A stretch of DNA of 64,000 nt from Gracilimonas sp. (GCA_022450045.1 JAKURD010000015.1:16767-80766), one strand, 5' to 3'. Counted from the stretch's first letter, positions 53,862 to 62,034 are shown. Numbers and translations are program-made. Notes: generated by a model from the sequence alone, not told the origin.

Positions 53862-54485
53862 CTATTTAACGAACGGATTATGTTGTTTCTCGTGGCCTAT
53901 TGAAGTTTTAGGACCGTGACCGGGATAGACAATTGTTTCATCCGGCAATACATAAAGCTTTTCTTTGATACTTTTTTCAAGCACTTCAAAATCACCTTTA
54001 TATAAATCCGTTCTGCCAATGCTTTCCTTGAAAAGTGCATCTCCAGCGATCACTAATTCCTCAGCCTTAAAATACAATGAGACATGATCAGGCGAGTGTC
54101 CAGGGGTATATAAACAGGTGAACGAAAAGTTACCGATCTCAAATGTTCCTTCAGAAATAAGTACCTCAGGTTCAAAATCAAAGCCACCCTGATTGATGCC
54201 AAACATCTGCGCCTGACTTCCAAAATTACTCCACAGAAATCGATCTTCATTGCACAAATATACAGGAACGTCAAAATCACGGAGAACGCGATTCAACCCT
54301 AACACATGATCCACATGTGCATGAGTTAAAACAATGGCTTTGAGCTGTCCGGTTAGGGATTCTTTGAATTTTTGATACTCCGGCTCCCTTGAAAATCCGG
54401 GATCAATGAGCAGATGCTGCTCCCCCTCGGTTAGTAAATGTGTGTTTTCTAAAAATGGGCCTACTTCAAATATTTGTACTTCCAT
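53862..54485 (-). CDS. Metallo-beta-lactamase-fold hydrolase (glyoxalase II-like)
   Basis: The 207-residue protein has the metal-binding THAHVDHVLGLN (HxHxDH), a GHSPDHVSLYFKAEELVIAG D motif with His and Asp, and a final VYPGHGPKTSIGHEKQHNPF V. This is the small GloB/YcbL-like group that hydrolyses thioesters such as S-lactoylglutathione or related compounds. The substrate here is not known. It converges on the TPR-like gene and is followed upstream by rpmE on the same strand. Confidence 0.9.
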   Translation of the reverse strand: MEVQIFEVGPFLENTHLLTEGEQHLLIDPGFSREPEYQKFKESLTGQLKAIVLTHAHVDHVLGLNRVLRDFDVPVYLCNEDRFLWSNFGSQAQMFGINQGGFDFEPEVLISEGTFEIGNFSFTCLYTPGHSPDHVSLYFKAEELVIAGDALFKESIGRTDLYKGDFEVLEKSIKEKLYVLPDETIVYPGHGPKTSIGHEKQHNPFVK

Positions 54486-54500
54486 ATTTCAAAAATAAAA

Positions 54501-54529
54501 AAAGGATGCACCTGAAAGATACATCCTTT
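54501..54529 (-). terminator. Intrinsic terminator of rpmE
   Basis: AAAGGATG (54501-54508) pairs perfectly with CATCCTTT (54522-54529). On the minus strand a T7-rich run follows. It separates rpmE from the MBL hydrolase gene. Confidence 0.85.
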
Positions 54530-54548
54530 AGTAAAATGTTCGCGCTGC

Positions 54549-54770
54549 TTACTTATCTTCACCTTTACCATATCGACGCTTGAAGCGGTCAACACGGCCG
54601 GCTGTAGAAGTAAATGTATTGCTTTTCGTATAGAATGGATGGTTTTTAGAATCAACCTCACTGCGATAAACGCCGTCTTTAACGTCCATGGTGCTGCGGG
54701 TTGTAATTTCGGTACCATCACTCATCAATACCTTAATTTCTTTGTAATCTGGATGAATTCCTTTTTTCAT
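54549..54770 (-). CDS. rpmE: 50S ribosomal protein L31, cysteine-free form
   Basis: The start at 54770 gives the invariant MKKGIHPDY. A longer frame adds nine unlikely residues. The 73-residue protein has HPFYTKSNTFTSTAGRVDRF KRRYG at the C terminus, as in L31. The zinc-binding cysteines of the common form are absent: the CxC/CxxC pair is replaced by VLMSDGT (14-20) and VDSKNHPFY (39-47). It is therefore the zinc-independent (C-) form. No second L31 gene lies in the window. It has its own terminator. Confidence 0.92.
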   Translation of the reverse strand: MKKGIHPDYKEIKVLMSDGTEITTRSTMDVKDGVYRSEVDSKNHPFYTKSNTFTSTAGRVDRFKRRYGKGEDK

Positions 54771-54842
54771 AATCGTGTGCTTGCTTGAAATTTGCAAAGG
54801 CTTTAAATATAAGCTTAACTTAAGCTGAATTCAACGAAATTA

Positions 54843-56330
54843 TTACTCAAATTCATCGAAGCCTTCATCGCTGTAATCTCCCAAAGATGAGAACATAGAA
54901 CCAAGCATATCAGAGTATAAAGTTTGGTCGTCAAGGTCTTGCTTACTGAGCATTGAATTCTGATGCAGGGCTTCCAAAACGAAATCCATCCAAATGGATT
55001 TTTCGTTCTTTGGGATCTCCTCACTGTATTTATCTACCAATTCTTTCAGGCCTTTCACCCCTTTCAGAGCGGCTTCATACTCTTTATTTGAGAGTGTATC
55101 CGTGATGTTGATCTCATTGCCATCAGCAAACCAATCGGTGACAGCCTTATATACTGATTTCTGTTCTTCTGATTTTGACTGCGGGTCCGGAAAATGCACC
55201 TTGAACGTTTTGCTGATCGCTTTACCAAGAATATGCTTCGCCACACTGATCGCTCCCTCCTGTTCTCCTTCATACACCAGCTCGATCTTTCCGGTTAGCG
55301 CAGGAACCATATGATACAGATCAGCGATTCGTACCGAAGTTTCCTTTTCATCATTTAGAATTGCCCTGCGCTCAGCCGAGGAAACCACTTGTTCTAAAGC
55401 AGTAATCGTCATCCGGGTTGAAACTCCACTTTTTTGATCCACATATTCTGATTCCCGGGCTTCAAAAGCTGCTCTCTCAATGGTCTGTCTGAAGAGATCC
55501 GGTATATGGATCTTGATCCTGCTCTCGCGTTCCTGCCAGGCTTCCTGCCTGGTTATCTCCATCCCGATACCCATCTCTTTGGGATAATGGGTGATGATCT
55601 GTGAATCAATACGATCTTTCAGTGGAGTAATGATGTTTCCCCGATTGGTATAATCTTCGGGGTTTGCAGAAAATGCCATAGCAATATCGAGCGGAATGCG
55701 CACATTAAATCCCCTAATTTGAATATCACGCTCCTGCATGATGTTAAGTAGCGCCACCTGGATTCTGGGTTGAAGATCAGGCAGCTCATTGATCACAAAG
55801 ATCCCGCGATTGGTCCGGGGAATAAGCCCAAAATTGATCACATTTTGGTCTGCCAAAGTCAGTTTTTTAGTAGCAGCTTTGATCGGATCAATATCACCGA
55901 TCAGGTCTGCAACCGTTGTATCAGGAGTAGCCAGTTTTTCTCCGTAACGGAATGAGCGGTGAAGCCAGTCTATCGGGGTTTCGTCTCCTTTTTCTTCTAT
56001 AAGATTCTTAGCAAATTTTGAAAGCGGATTGAATGGATCATCATTGATCTCCGATCCCTTGACAATGGGGATGTACTCATCCATGAAGTTAACCATCAGC
56101 CTCAGGATCCGGGTTTTTGCCTGCCCCCGCAATCCCAGCAAAATCATGTCATGCTTTGATAATAATGCGTGCTGAATCTGTGGTAAAACGGTCTTTTCAT
56201 ATCCTAAAATACCGGGAAACAATTCTTCTTTATTCCTGATCTTATTGATCAAATTCCGGCGGATCTCTTCTTTGACCGAAACCGATTCCCAACCACTTTT
56301 CTTGAGCTCACCTAAGGTAGATGCCTTCAT
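54843..56330 (-). CDS. MoxR/magnesium-chelatase-like AAA+ ATPase
   Basis: The 495-residue protein has LLGLRGQAKTRILRLMVNF at the P-loop (GxxGxAKT, without the usual GK) and a Walker B of GIFVINELPDLQPRIQVALL with Asn before Glu instead of Asp. MAFSANPEDYTNRGNIITPL KDRI is the sensor region. The C-terminal half is helical. I recall the same features (RGQxKTR, NELPD) in homologues annotated as magnesium chelatase, so they are family traits. Partners are usually VWA-domain proteins; none is adjacent. The role is unknown, perhaps chaperone-like. Confidence 0.85.
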   Translation of the reverse strand: MKASTLGELKKSGWESVSVKEEIRRNLINKIRNKEELFPGILGYEKTVLPQIQHALLSKHDMILLGLRGQAKTRILRLMVNFMDEYIPIVKGSEINDDPFNPLSKFAKNLIEEKGDETPIDWLHRSFRYGEKLATPDTTVADLIGDIDPIKAATKKLTLADQNVINFGLIPRTNRGIFVINELPDLQPRIQVALLNIMQERDIQIRGFNVRIPLDIAMAFSANPEDYTNRGNIITPLKDRIDSQIITHYPKEMGIGMEITRQEAWQERESRIKIHIPDLFRQTIERAAFEARESEYVDQKSGVSTRMTITALEQVVSSAERRAILNDEKETSVRIADLYHMVPALTGKIELVYEGEQEGAISVAKHILGKAISKTFKVHFPDPQSKSEEQKSVYKAVTDWFADGNEINITDTLSNKEYEAALKGVKGLKELVDKYSEEIPKNEKSIWMDFVLEALHQNSMLSKQDLDDQTLYSDMLGSMFSSLGDYSDEGFDEFE

Positions 56331-56398
56331 TCTTTTTTTATCTGATGTGAATTTTCTTGTGTGTGTTTATAACCCTTATTACAAAGTCTTCATTCAGG

Positions 56399-57667
56399 TT
56401 ATTCATCCTTCGCTAAAATATTTGTGATTGCACGGGTTTTGATCAAGGTTTCTTCCCATTCAGCTTTAGGATCAGAGTCACTGGTAATAGCCCCGCCCAC
56501 CGGATACACAAGTTTATTTTCCTCAATGATCGCCGTTCTTATGATGACATTAAAATCGAAATCGTCATCGGGTTTTATATATCCCAATGCCCCGGAATAG
56601 ATCCCTCTTTGATAATTTTCATACTCTTCAATGGCACGCATTGCAGCGATCTTGGGAGCACCGGTCATGGAGCCCATCGGGAAACATGCTTTTATTACCT
56701 CAATGCTGTCAGCTTCATCCTTCACTTCGCACTCCACCGTTGACACCATCTGGTGAACTGTTTCAAAGCTCTGTATCTCAAACAACCCTGATACTTTCAC
56801 ACTGTTCTTCACGGATATCCGGCTCAGGTCATTTCTCACCAGATCTACGATCATGAGATTTTCTGCCCGCTCTTTTTCTGAACTTCTTAGCTTTTCAATG
56901 TTTTGATCTGCGTTTTTTCCCGGCTCTCTGGGAATGGTTCCCTTTATGGGCTGAGACCAGACTTTTTTCCCTTTTCGAGCCAGAAATCGCTCCGGGGAAG
57001 CACAGCAAACTGACAGATCATCCAAAGTTAAATATCCCCCAAAAGGAACCGGCCCGGTATTTTTCATGGATCTATAAAGTGCAAAACTGTCTCCCTTAAA
57101 TGTAAATTCAACCGGATGGGAAAGGTTTACCTCGTAATACCCTCCTTCAAAAATGTCGTTTTGGGCCTTCTTTACCAAATTCAGATATGCAGATTCCTCC
57201 ATTCTATTCGATAGTTCGATTGTGAAGTCTTTTCCAGCCTCGGGAGATTCCCTTTCATCTGGCAGCTCTCCTTTCAGAATATTGAACGAACCGTCTTTAT
57301 TGAACTCTAACAACAAGCCCGGAACTATAAAATACATATCGGGGGCTTTATTCAATTTTGGATTGTCTGAACTTAGATCTTCCAAAAAATTTTTAAGATC
57401 GTAGCCAAGATACCCAAAGAGCCAATCGTCATGTTCCTCTCTGAATTCCTGAAGTGCAGTCCAGGGATTTGAATGAATCACACTTTTTTCTTCTTTCTGA
57501 ATATGGATCTCACCGCCATATGCTTTTATGGCTGCTTCCGGGAGTGCCGCAAGATAACTTTTGGTGCTTGCCGGATGATCATCCATTTGTGATTCCAGCC
57601 ACACCACAGTCCCTTTCTCCTTTAGGCGGAAGATCAAATTCGATATGTAATGCTCATTTTTTTGCAT
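56399..57667 (-). CDS. pabB: Aminodeoxychorismate synthase component I
   Basis: The chorismate-binding enzyme of 422 residues is used for 4-aminobenzoate (folate) synthesis. It has WLFGYLGYDLKNFLEDL, GGYYEVNLSHPVEF, CASPERFLARKGKKVWSQPI KGT and VDLVRNDLSR. It also has FPMGSMTGAPKIAAMRAIEE and GALGYIKPDDDFDFNVIIRT A. The PIKGT lysine is the PabB nucleophile and argues against TrpE. The glutamine amidotransferase partner and pabC are not adjacent. It is divergent from pyrD (67 bp apart). Confidence 0.9.
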   Translation of the reverse strand: MQKNEHYISNLIFRLKEKGTVVWLESQMDDHPASTKSYLAALPEAAIKAYGGEIHIQKEEKSVIHSNPWTALQEFREEHDDWLFGYLGYDLKNFLEDLSSDNPKLNKAPDMYFIVPGLLLEFNKDGSFNILKGELPDERESPEAGKDFTIELSNRMEESAYLNLVKKAQNDIFEGGYYEVNLSHPVEFTFKGDSFALYRSMKNTGPVPFGGYLTLDDLSVCCASPERFLARKGKKVWSQPIKGTIPREPGKNADQNIEKLRSSEKERAENLMIVDLVRNDLSRISVKNSVKVSGLFEIQSFETVHQMVSTVECEVKDEADSIEVIKACFPMGSMTGAPKIAAMRAIEEYENYQRGIYSGALGYIKPDDDFDFNVIIRTAIIEENKLVYPVGGAITSDSDPKAEWEETLIKTRAITNILAKDE

Positions 57668-57734
57668 GATTTCAGGCGAACGAGTATAAGGGTTCTTTCA
57701 CTCTTTTTGAACGTTTTTTCGTATCATTATAGCA

Positions 57735-58775
57735 ATGATCTACGAAAAGCTTATTAAACCGATTTTATTTAAAAAAGATGCCGAACAAGCTCACGAATGG
57801 GCTCTTAAACTGGCATCATTGACCAACCGTTCACGGCTTTTGCAAGAATTTATCTCGCGGGTTTTCAGAAATTCTGACTCGGGTCTGGAGCAGGAATTAT
57901 TTGGGCTCACTTTTCCCAACCCCATTGGGCTTGCAGCAGGATTTGATAAGAACGGAACAACACCACGAGCCATGCAGGCTTTGGGCTTCGGTTTTGTTGA
58001 AGTCGGAAGCATCACGGCAAAGCCATCATCAGGAAATCCCAGGCCGAGAGCATTCAGAATTCCCGAAGATCACTCACTCATCAACAGGATGGGATTGAAT
58101 AATGAAGGGGCTGATAGAATTACCGAACGACTTTCCAATTTGAACCTGGATATTCCGCTTGGGGTGAATATCGCCAAAACCAACGATCCTTCTATTCACG
58201 GTGATGCCGCCCTTCAGGATTACCTATACAGCTATGTAAAAGCTCAGCCGGTGGCTGACTACATCACCGTAAATATTTCCTGCCCTAATACCGGAGAGGG
58301 CAAAACTTTTGAAAGTCCTCAGGCTTTGCATGATCTTTTAGAAACTCTTGAGCCCGCAAAAGAGGACCGAAAGCCCACGCTTATAAAATTCACCGTAGAT
58401 ATTGATAAGCCGGCTCTGAAAAAATTAATCACTATCTGTGAAAACTTTGGAATCTCCGGGTATGTTGCCTCCAATACCTCGTCTGTGAGAGAAGGGCTAA
58501 ATACACCAAACCCTATTCTGGATTCCATTGGAAATGGAGGGATAAGCGGAAGGGCTATTCAAAAACGAAGTACCCAAGTGGTACGCTGGATAAGAGAAAT
58601 AGCAGGAAAAGAGAAACCCATTATCGGTGTGGGCGGAATTGACAGTCCTGAAGCAGCATTAGAAAAATTAGAAGCCGGAGCAGATCTCCTTCAACTTTAT
58701 ACCGGACTGGTTTACAAGGGTCCCGGGTTGGTGCGATCCATTAAAAAGAAACTAACTAGCGTGAATTCGAAATAA
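57735..58775 (+). CDS. pyrD: Dihydroorotate dehydrogenase (quinone), class 2
   Basis: PyrD oxidises dihydroorotate to orotate at the inner face of the membrane using quinone. The 346 residues have an amphipathic N terminus (LIKPILFKKDAEQAHEWALK L), GLAAGFDKNGTTPRAMQALG FGFVEVGSIT, NRMGLNNEGADRI, VNISCPNTG with the catalytic serine region, and GVGGIDSPEAALEKLEAGAD LLQLYTGLVYKGP. The last residues (S-V-N-S-K) and the TAA stop are read from the left end of a MITE-like element (58757 on), so the natural C terminus has been replaced. This tail is beyond the active site. Confidence 0.94.
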   Translation: MIYEKLIKPILFKKDAEQAHEWALKLASLTNRSRLLQEFISRVFRNSDSGLEQELFGLTFPNPIGLAAGFDKNGTTPRAMQALGFGFVEVGSITAKPSSGNPRPRAFRIPEDHSLINRMGLNNEGADRITERLSNLNLDIPLGVNIAKTNDPSIHGDAALQDYLYSYVKAQPVADYITVNISCPNTGEGKTFESPQALHDLLETLEPAKEDRKPTLIKFTVDIDKPALKKLITICENFGISGYVASNTSSVREGLNTPNPILDSIGNGGISGRAIQKRSTQVVRWIREIAGKEKPIIGVGGIDSPEAALEKLEAGADLLQLYTGLVYKGPGLVRSIKKKLTSVNSK

Positions 58776-59073
58776 AGAATGTTAGAATAGCTGCAAGATC
58801 CGTCTGATGTATGGGCTGATTGATGGGGTAGGCGCAGAATGTTGGATTAGGTTAAGGAAAAGACGCAGGTGCCCTAATCAGACAATCGGTCAGATGGACC
58901 TGGAGCCATCAGACCGAGAGGCAGTGCAAACAGCCACGGATTCGATCTGATGGAAACCCCATCTGATCGATGACACAGGTCCCGGATGTTGGAGTAGGAT
59001 AAGAACAAGCTTGGGTGCTCACAAGCATCCATTTTTGTCCTTTTAACTTAGTTCTTATCTCGAACTCACGTTA
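58757..59073 (+). mobile_element. MITE-like element, long class (A2)
   Basis: The element is about 317 bp. It runs from TAGCGTGAATTCGAAATAA, inside the pyrD 3' end, to TTATCTCGAACTCACGTTA. It matches the element at 2989 through AAGAATGTTAGAATAGCTGC, the hairpins CGGTCAGATGG/CCATCAGACCG (58887/58906) and CGATCTGATGG/CCATCTGATCG (58943/58959), and GGATAAGAACAAGCTT. Its right 60 bp match the left ends of the short class. The next element starts 2 bp later. Confidence 0.75.
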
Positions 59074-59075
59074 AC

Positions 59076-59270
59076 TAACGTGAATTCGATATAAAGATCA
59101 CCGGTTGAACACGTTGAATGGTCAGTTCGCACCGAGTGCCCGAAATCCTATGGTTGGTCAGGTATCGAATGCTGAATGAATGGCAAACATTGGATTCCCG
59201 TCTCCACGGGAATGACCACAGGCAACCATTTTTATCCTTTTCATTTATTCCCTATTTCGAACTCACGTTA
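59076..59270 (-). mobile_element. MITE-like element, short class (B3), inverted
   Basis: This 195 bp element is the reverse complement of the B1/B2 type. It runs from TAACGTGAATTCGATATAA to TTTCGAACTCACGTTA with hairpin ATTCCCGTCTCCACGGGAAT (59193-59212). Only AC separates it from the A2 element. It ends 7 bp past the stop codon of the minus-strand gene at 59278. Confidence 0.75.
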
Positions 59271-59277
59271 ACTAAAT

Positions 59278-62010
59278 CTAATTTGAGCGGTTGACAGGGA
59301 ACACTACCTCATATGCGAGCGAAATAGCCTGCCCTTCATAAAGAACTGGTTCAAAACTAAGAGATCCCTCGATCTGCTGGGTAAAGTTATTTTTTAATGC
59401 TTCCGGCACCTCTTCCGTCAGCAAACTATATTCTTCAATAATTCCTCTATGGTTCACTTTAAAGTGATACCGTAACTCGTTGATAGCATAATCACCTGTG
59501 ATATTTACCCTATTTATAAAAGTCTGCATTCCTCCCCTCACTGTCAGTTCTTCTCTAATATCTTCACAGCTCTTGTAACCATCGTGTGTAATTTTGGCTG
59601 TTGCCCTCTCTTTGTTTTTATTTTCAACCTGTTTTTCTTCCGTTTCGGGATACTTAATTTCTTGATGTAATCTTACTACTCTCGGCTGTAATTTTGAATC
59701 AGGAAACATTTCCAAAAATGTATCCATAACCGTTCTTGCACTGTCCCAATACATCCCCTCATATGGAAAAGCATTTGATATATCCGGTTTCTGCAAGGTT
59801 GAATCCATCAGTCCCTGATATTGTAACCTGTGATCCCTCGTCACTGTAGTATCATCCAACATGGCTCTGGCAGAGTCTTGCAGAGCCTCAAATTCTTTCA
59901 GAGCCGCCTCACGTTCTTCATTCAGTTTTATCCATCTTTTTATCTTATTCTGATACATTGAATCCTCCTTGGCTGCAGTAATATATAACTGAATAGACTC
60001 GAATTGCGCTCTTGGGGCCACTTCATGAGAACTAAAACTCAGCGAAAAATCCAGCAACCGCTCCGCTTTTTCTGCAAAATCTAAACTGTCGTCATCAAGA
60101 ATTAGCGAATATCTTTGAACAGGATCAACTTCACTCCGGGTCTCTTGCGCATCTCCTGATTCAATACCATACTGTTCAGCCAGGCGTTGTGCATAGATAG
60201 TTTGAGGGTAATCACTGATTAACCGGTATGCGTATTCTTGTGCTTTTTGTTCATTTCCCTCAATGAAATGCAATTCTGATAATGAGTACAATGAAAGTAT
60301 CTTTATGTTGTCATCTGAAGGCCTTTCAATAGCTTTTTTAAAATAATGAACGGCGCTATCCGGCATATTCAGTGATAAGAAAAACAGATTACCAAGTTCA
60401 TAATCATAAGCTGCGATTCTCTGGCGCACCGAATCCTGTGCTTCTTCAGTGAAGGGAACCCGGCTGAGGTCAATTTCTATATTGAACAATTCTGACTCTA
60501 CAGCCAACAGCTCATCCTCTTCAATTTCATTGCTGTATGTTGAAGCCCGGATCATGCTTCTCACCCTCCAGTTGTCAGCCAGCGGTCGGTCTCCCCAGGC
60601 AGCATAAAACTGCTGCCGGGCATTTTGCTGCAATACCGGGCTATTTTCATTCAAGAATCCATTGGTTGTATTTTGTGTGGTTTGGCCTTCGTTCTCTTTA
60701 TCAACCATCACTAACTGATCTCTTTGCTGTTGCTGCTGCTCCCTTTGTTCTTCCAACTCCTGAATTCTTCGGAGCCTGATCTCCGCCAATACCGAATCCA
60801 GTTCTACTTGTGAAAGTTGCCCTAATAATAGCAAACTATCCTGCAGTGAGATTTCAGACTTGATTCTTGCATAATTACCAAATGACTCTGCCAATGACTG
60901 CGCCTCAAAGTTTTCAGGAAGTCTTTCGGCAGCTACATTTACCTGAGCAGCTGAATCATAATAGGCCGCTGCTCTTGAAAAATTATCATAGCCAAAGCGG
61001 TAAATTTCAGCCAGCCCGTAATAAGCCCTTGCCTTGATTTCTGCCGGTGGCTGGCTATTTCTATTGTGCAACACATTATTATACAGATTCTGGGCTTGTC
61101 TGTAATTTTGGCGTTCGTGTTCGGTGCGCGCAAGCTCAAAGTCCAGTTCAGACCTATATTCTACGTTCTTATCATCTCGGATCATATCGTCGAAAATGCT
61201 GAAGGCAAGATCGTTACGGCCCAGTTTACGTGCTACTTCAGCCCTTTTTCGTTGAGCCAGATACTGAACCCTATATTCCGAAAAGTGATTCTGAACCTCC
61301 TCATAGGCCCGGTAGGCTGCTTCTGGTTCATTTAGTTTTTCATATAACTGTCCCAGGAGAAAATACCCCCGCTCTCTGTATCCCTTTTCGTTAAGATCAG
61401 GTAAAGCTTCTGTAAGCTGCTCCACGGCGGCCCGCCAGTTCTCCAATACAACTTGGTGCTGCGCTAATAATGCCTGAGCTTCAGCTTTATGTCTTTTACT
61501 CCAAAGACCTTCATAATCGTTGAGCTGTTCATTTAGAAAAGCCACACCCTCCGAATAAAGCTCCATATCCAGAAAAACCCTTCCCTGCCAAAGGGATGAT
61601 TGAAACTGCATTTCAGGATCATCAGTTGTAATATACAGCTCTCGAAATTTTTGACCAGCAGAGAAGTATTCCTGGCGGTAATAGTATGACTTCCCAATAA
61701 GATATATGGCATCATCTACCCACTTTGTATCATCATGCCGACGTAAAATATCGGCTGCTTTTTGTATGGCTTTATCAAAATCCTGAGCACCTGCATTCAC
61801 AGGTGCGGGATGTATCCGAATGGGGTAAAACGGATTATATTCCCTGTTCTGAGCCAGGTTTTTTGTCAGTCCGGCCTCAAAACTTTTCTCAGCATTATAG
61901 AATGTATTGTAGTATGCGTTAAAATTCTTCCAGTTTGATTTCAGTGATGTACTGCATCCAGTCATCAAAACTAAAACTGAGATCCATAAAATAATGTTTC
62001 GCATACCCAT
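59278..62010 (-). CDS. PorW/SprE-like TPR lipoprotein with TonB-like C terminus
   Basis: The 910-residue protein begins MGMRNIILWISVLVLMTGCS T, a lipoprotein signal with Cys19. KSNWKNFNAYYNTFYNAEK follows, a pattern close to the start of PorW/SprE, the type IX secretion/gliding TPR lipoproteins. Many TPR-like helical pairs follow (about 60-640; DDAIYLIGKSYYYRQEYFSA, EIKARAYYGLAEIYRFGYDN). A Q-rich stretch lies near residue 415. The last 90 residues are beta-rich with YAINELRYHFKVNHRGII and SLSFEPVLYEGQAISLAYEV VFPV, like a TonB C-terminal domain. It probably bridges the outer membrane in a secretion or envelope machine; exact role inferred. Confidence 0.7.
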   Translation of the reverse strand: MGMRNIILWISVLVLMTGCSTSLKSNWKNFNAYYNTFYNAEKSFEAGLTKNLAQNREYNPFYPIRIHPAPVNAGAQDFDKAIQKAADILRRHDDTKWVDDAIYLIGKSYYYRQEYFSAGQKFRELYITTDDPEMQFQSSLWQGRVFLDMELYSEGVAFLNEQLNDYEGLWSKRHKAEAQALLAQHQVVLENWRAAVEQLTEALPDLNEKGYRERGYFLLGQLYEKLNEPEAAYRAYEEVQNHFSEYRVQYLAQRKRAEVARKLGRNDLAFSIFDDMIRDDKNVEYRSELDFELARTEHERQNYRQAQNLYNNVLHNRNSQPPAEIKARAYYGLAEIYRFGYDNFSRAAAYYDSAAQVNVAAERLPENFEAQSLAESFGNYARIKSEISLQDSLLLLGQLSQVELDSVLAEIRLRRIQELEEQREQQQQQRDQLVMVDKENEGQTTQNTTNGFLNENSPVLQQNARQQFYAAWGDRPLADNWRVRSMIRASTYSNEIEEDELLAVESELFNIEIDLSRVPFTEEAQDSVRQRIAAYDYELGNLFFLSLNMPDSAVHYFKKAIERPSDDNIKILSLYSLSELHFIEGNEQKAQEYAYRLISDYPQTIYAQRLAEQYGIESGDAQETRSEVDPVQRYSLILDDDSLDFAEKAERLLDFSLSFSSHEVAPRAQFESIQLYITAAKEDSMYQNKIKRWIKLNEEREAALKEFEALQDSARAMLDDTTVTRDHRLQYQGLMDSTLQKPDISNAFPYEGMYWDSARTVMDTFLEMFPDSKLQPRVVRLHQEIKYPETEEKQVENKNKERATAKITHDGYKSCEDIREELTVRGGMQTFINRVNITGDYAINELRYHFKVNHRGIIEEYSLLTEEVPEALKNNFTQQIEGSLSFEPVLYEGQAISLAYEVVFPVNRSN

Positions 62011-62034
62011 AATGTTATGCTTTAACGAAGCATG

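Noticed and set aside
54771-54797. Nine-residue N-terminal extension of L31
   Set aside because: L31 begins MKKGIHP throughout the family, so the inner ATG is right.
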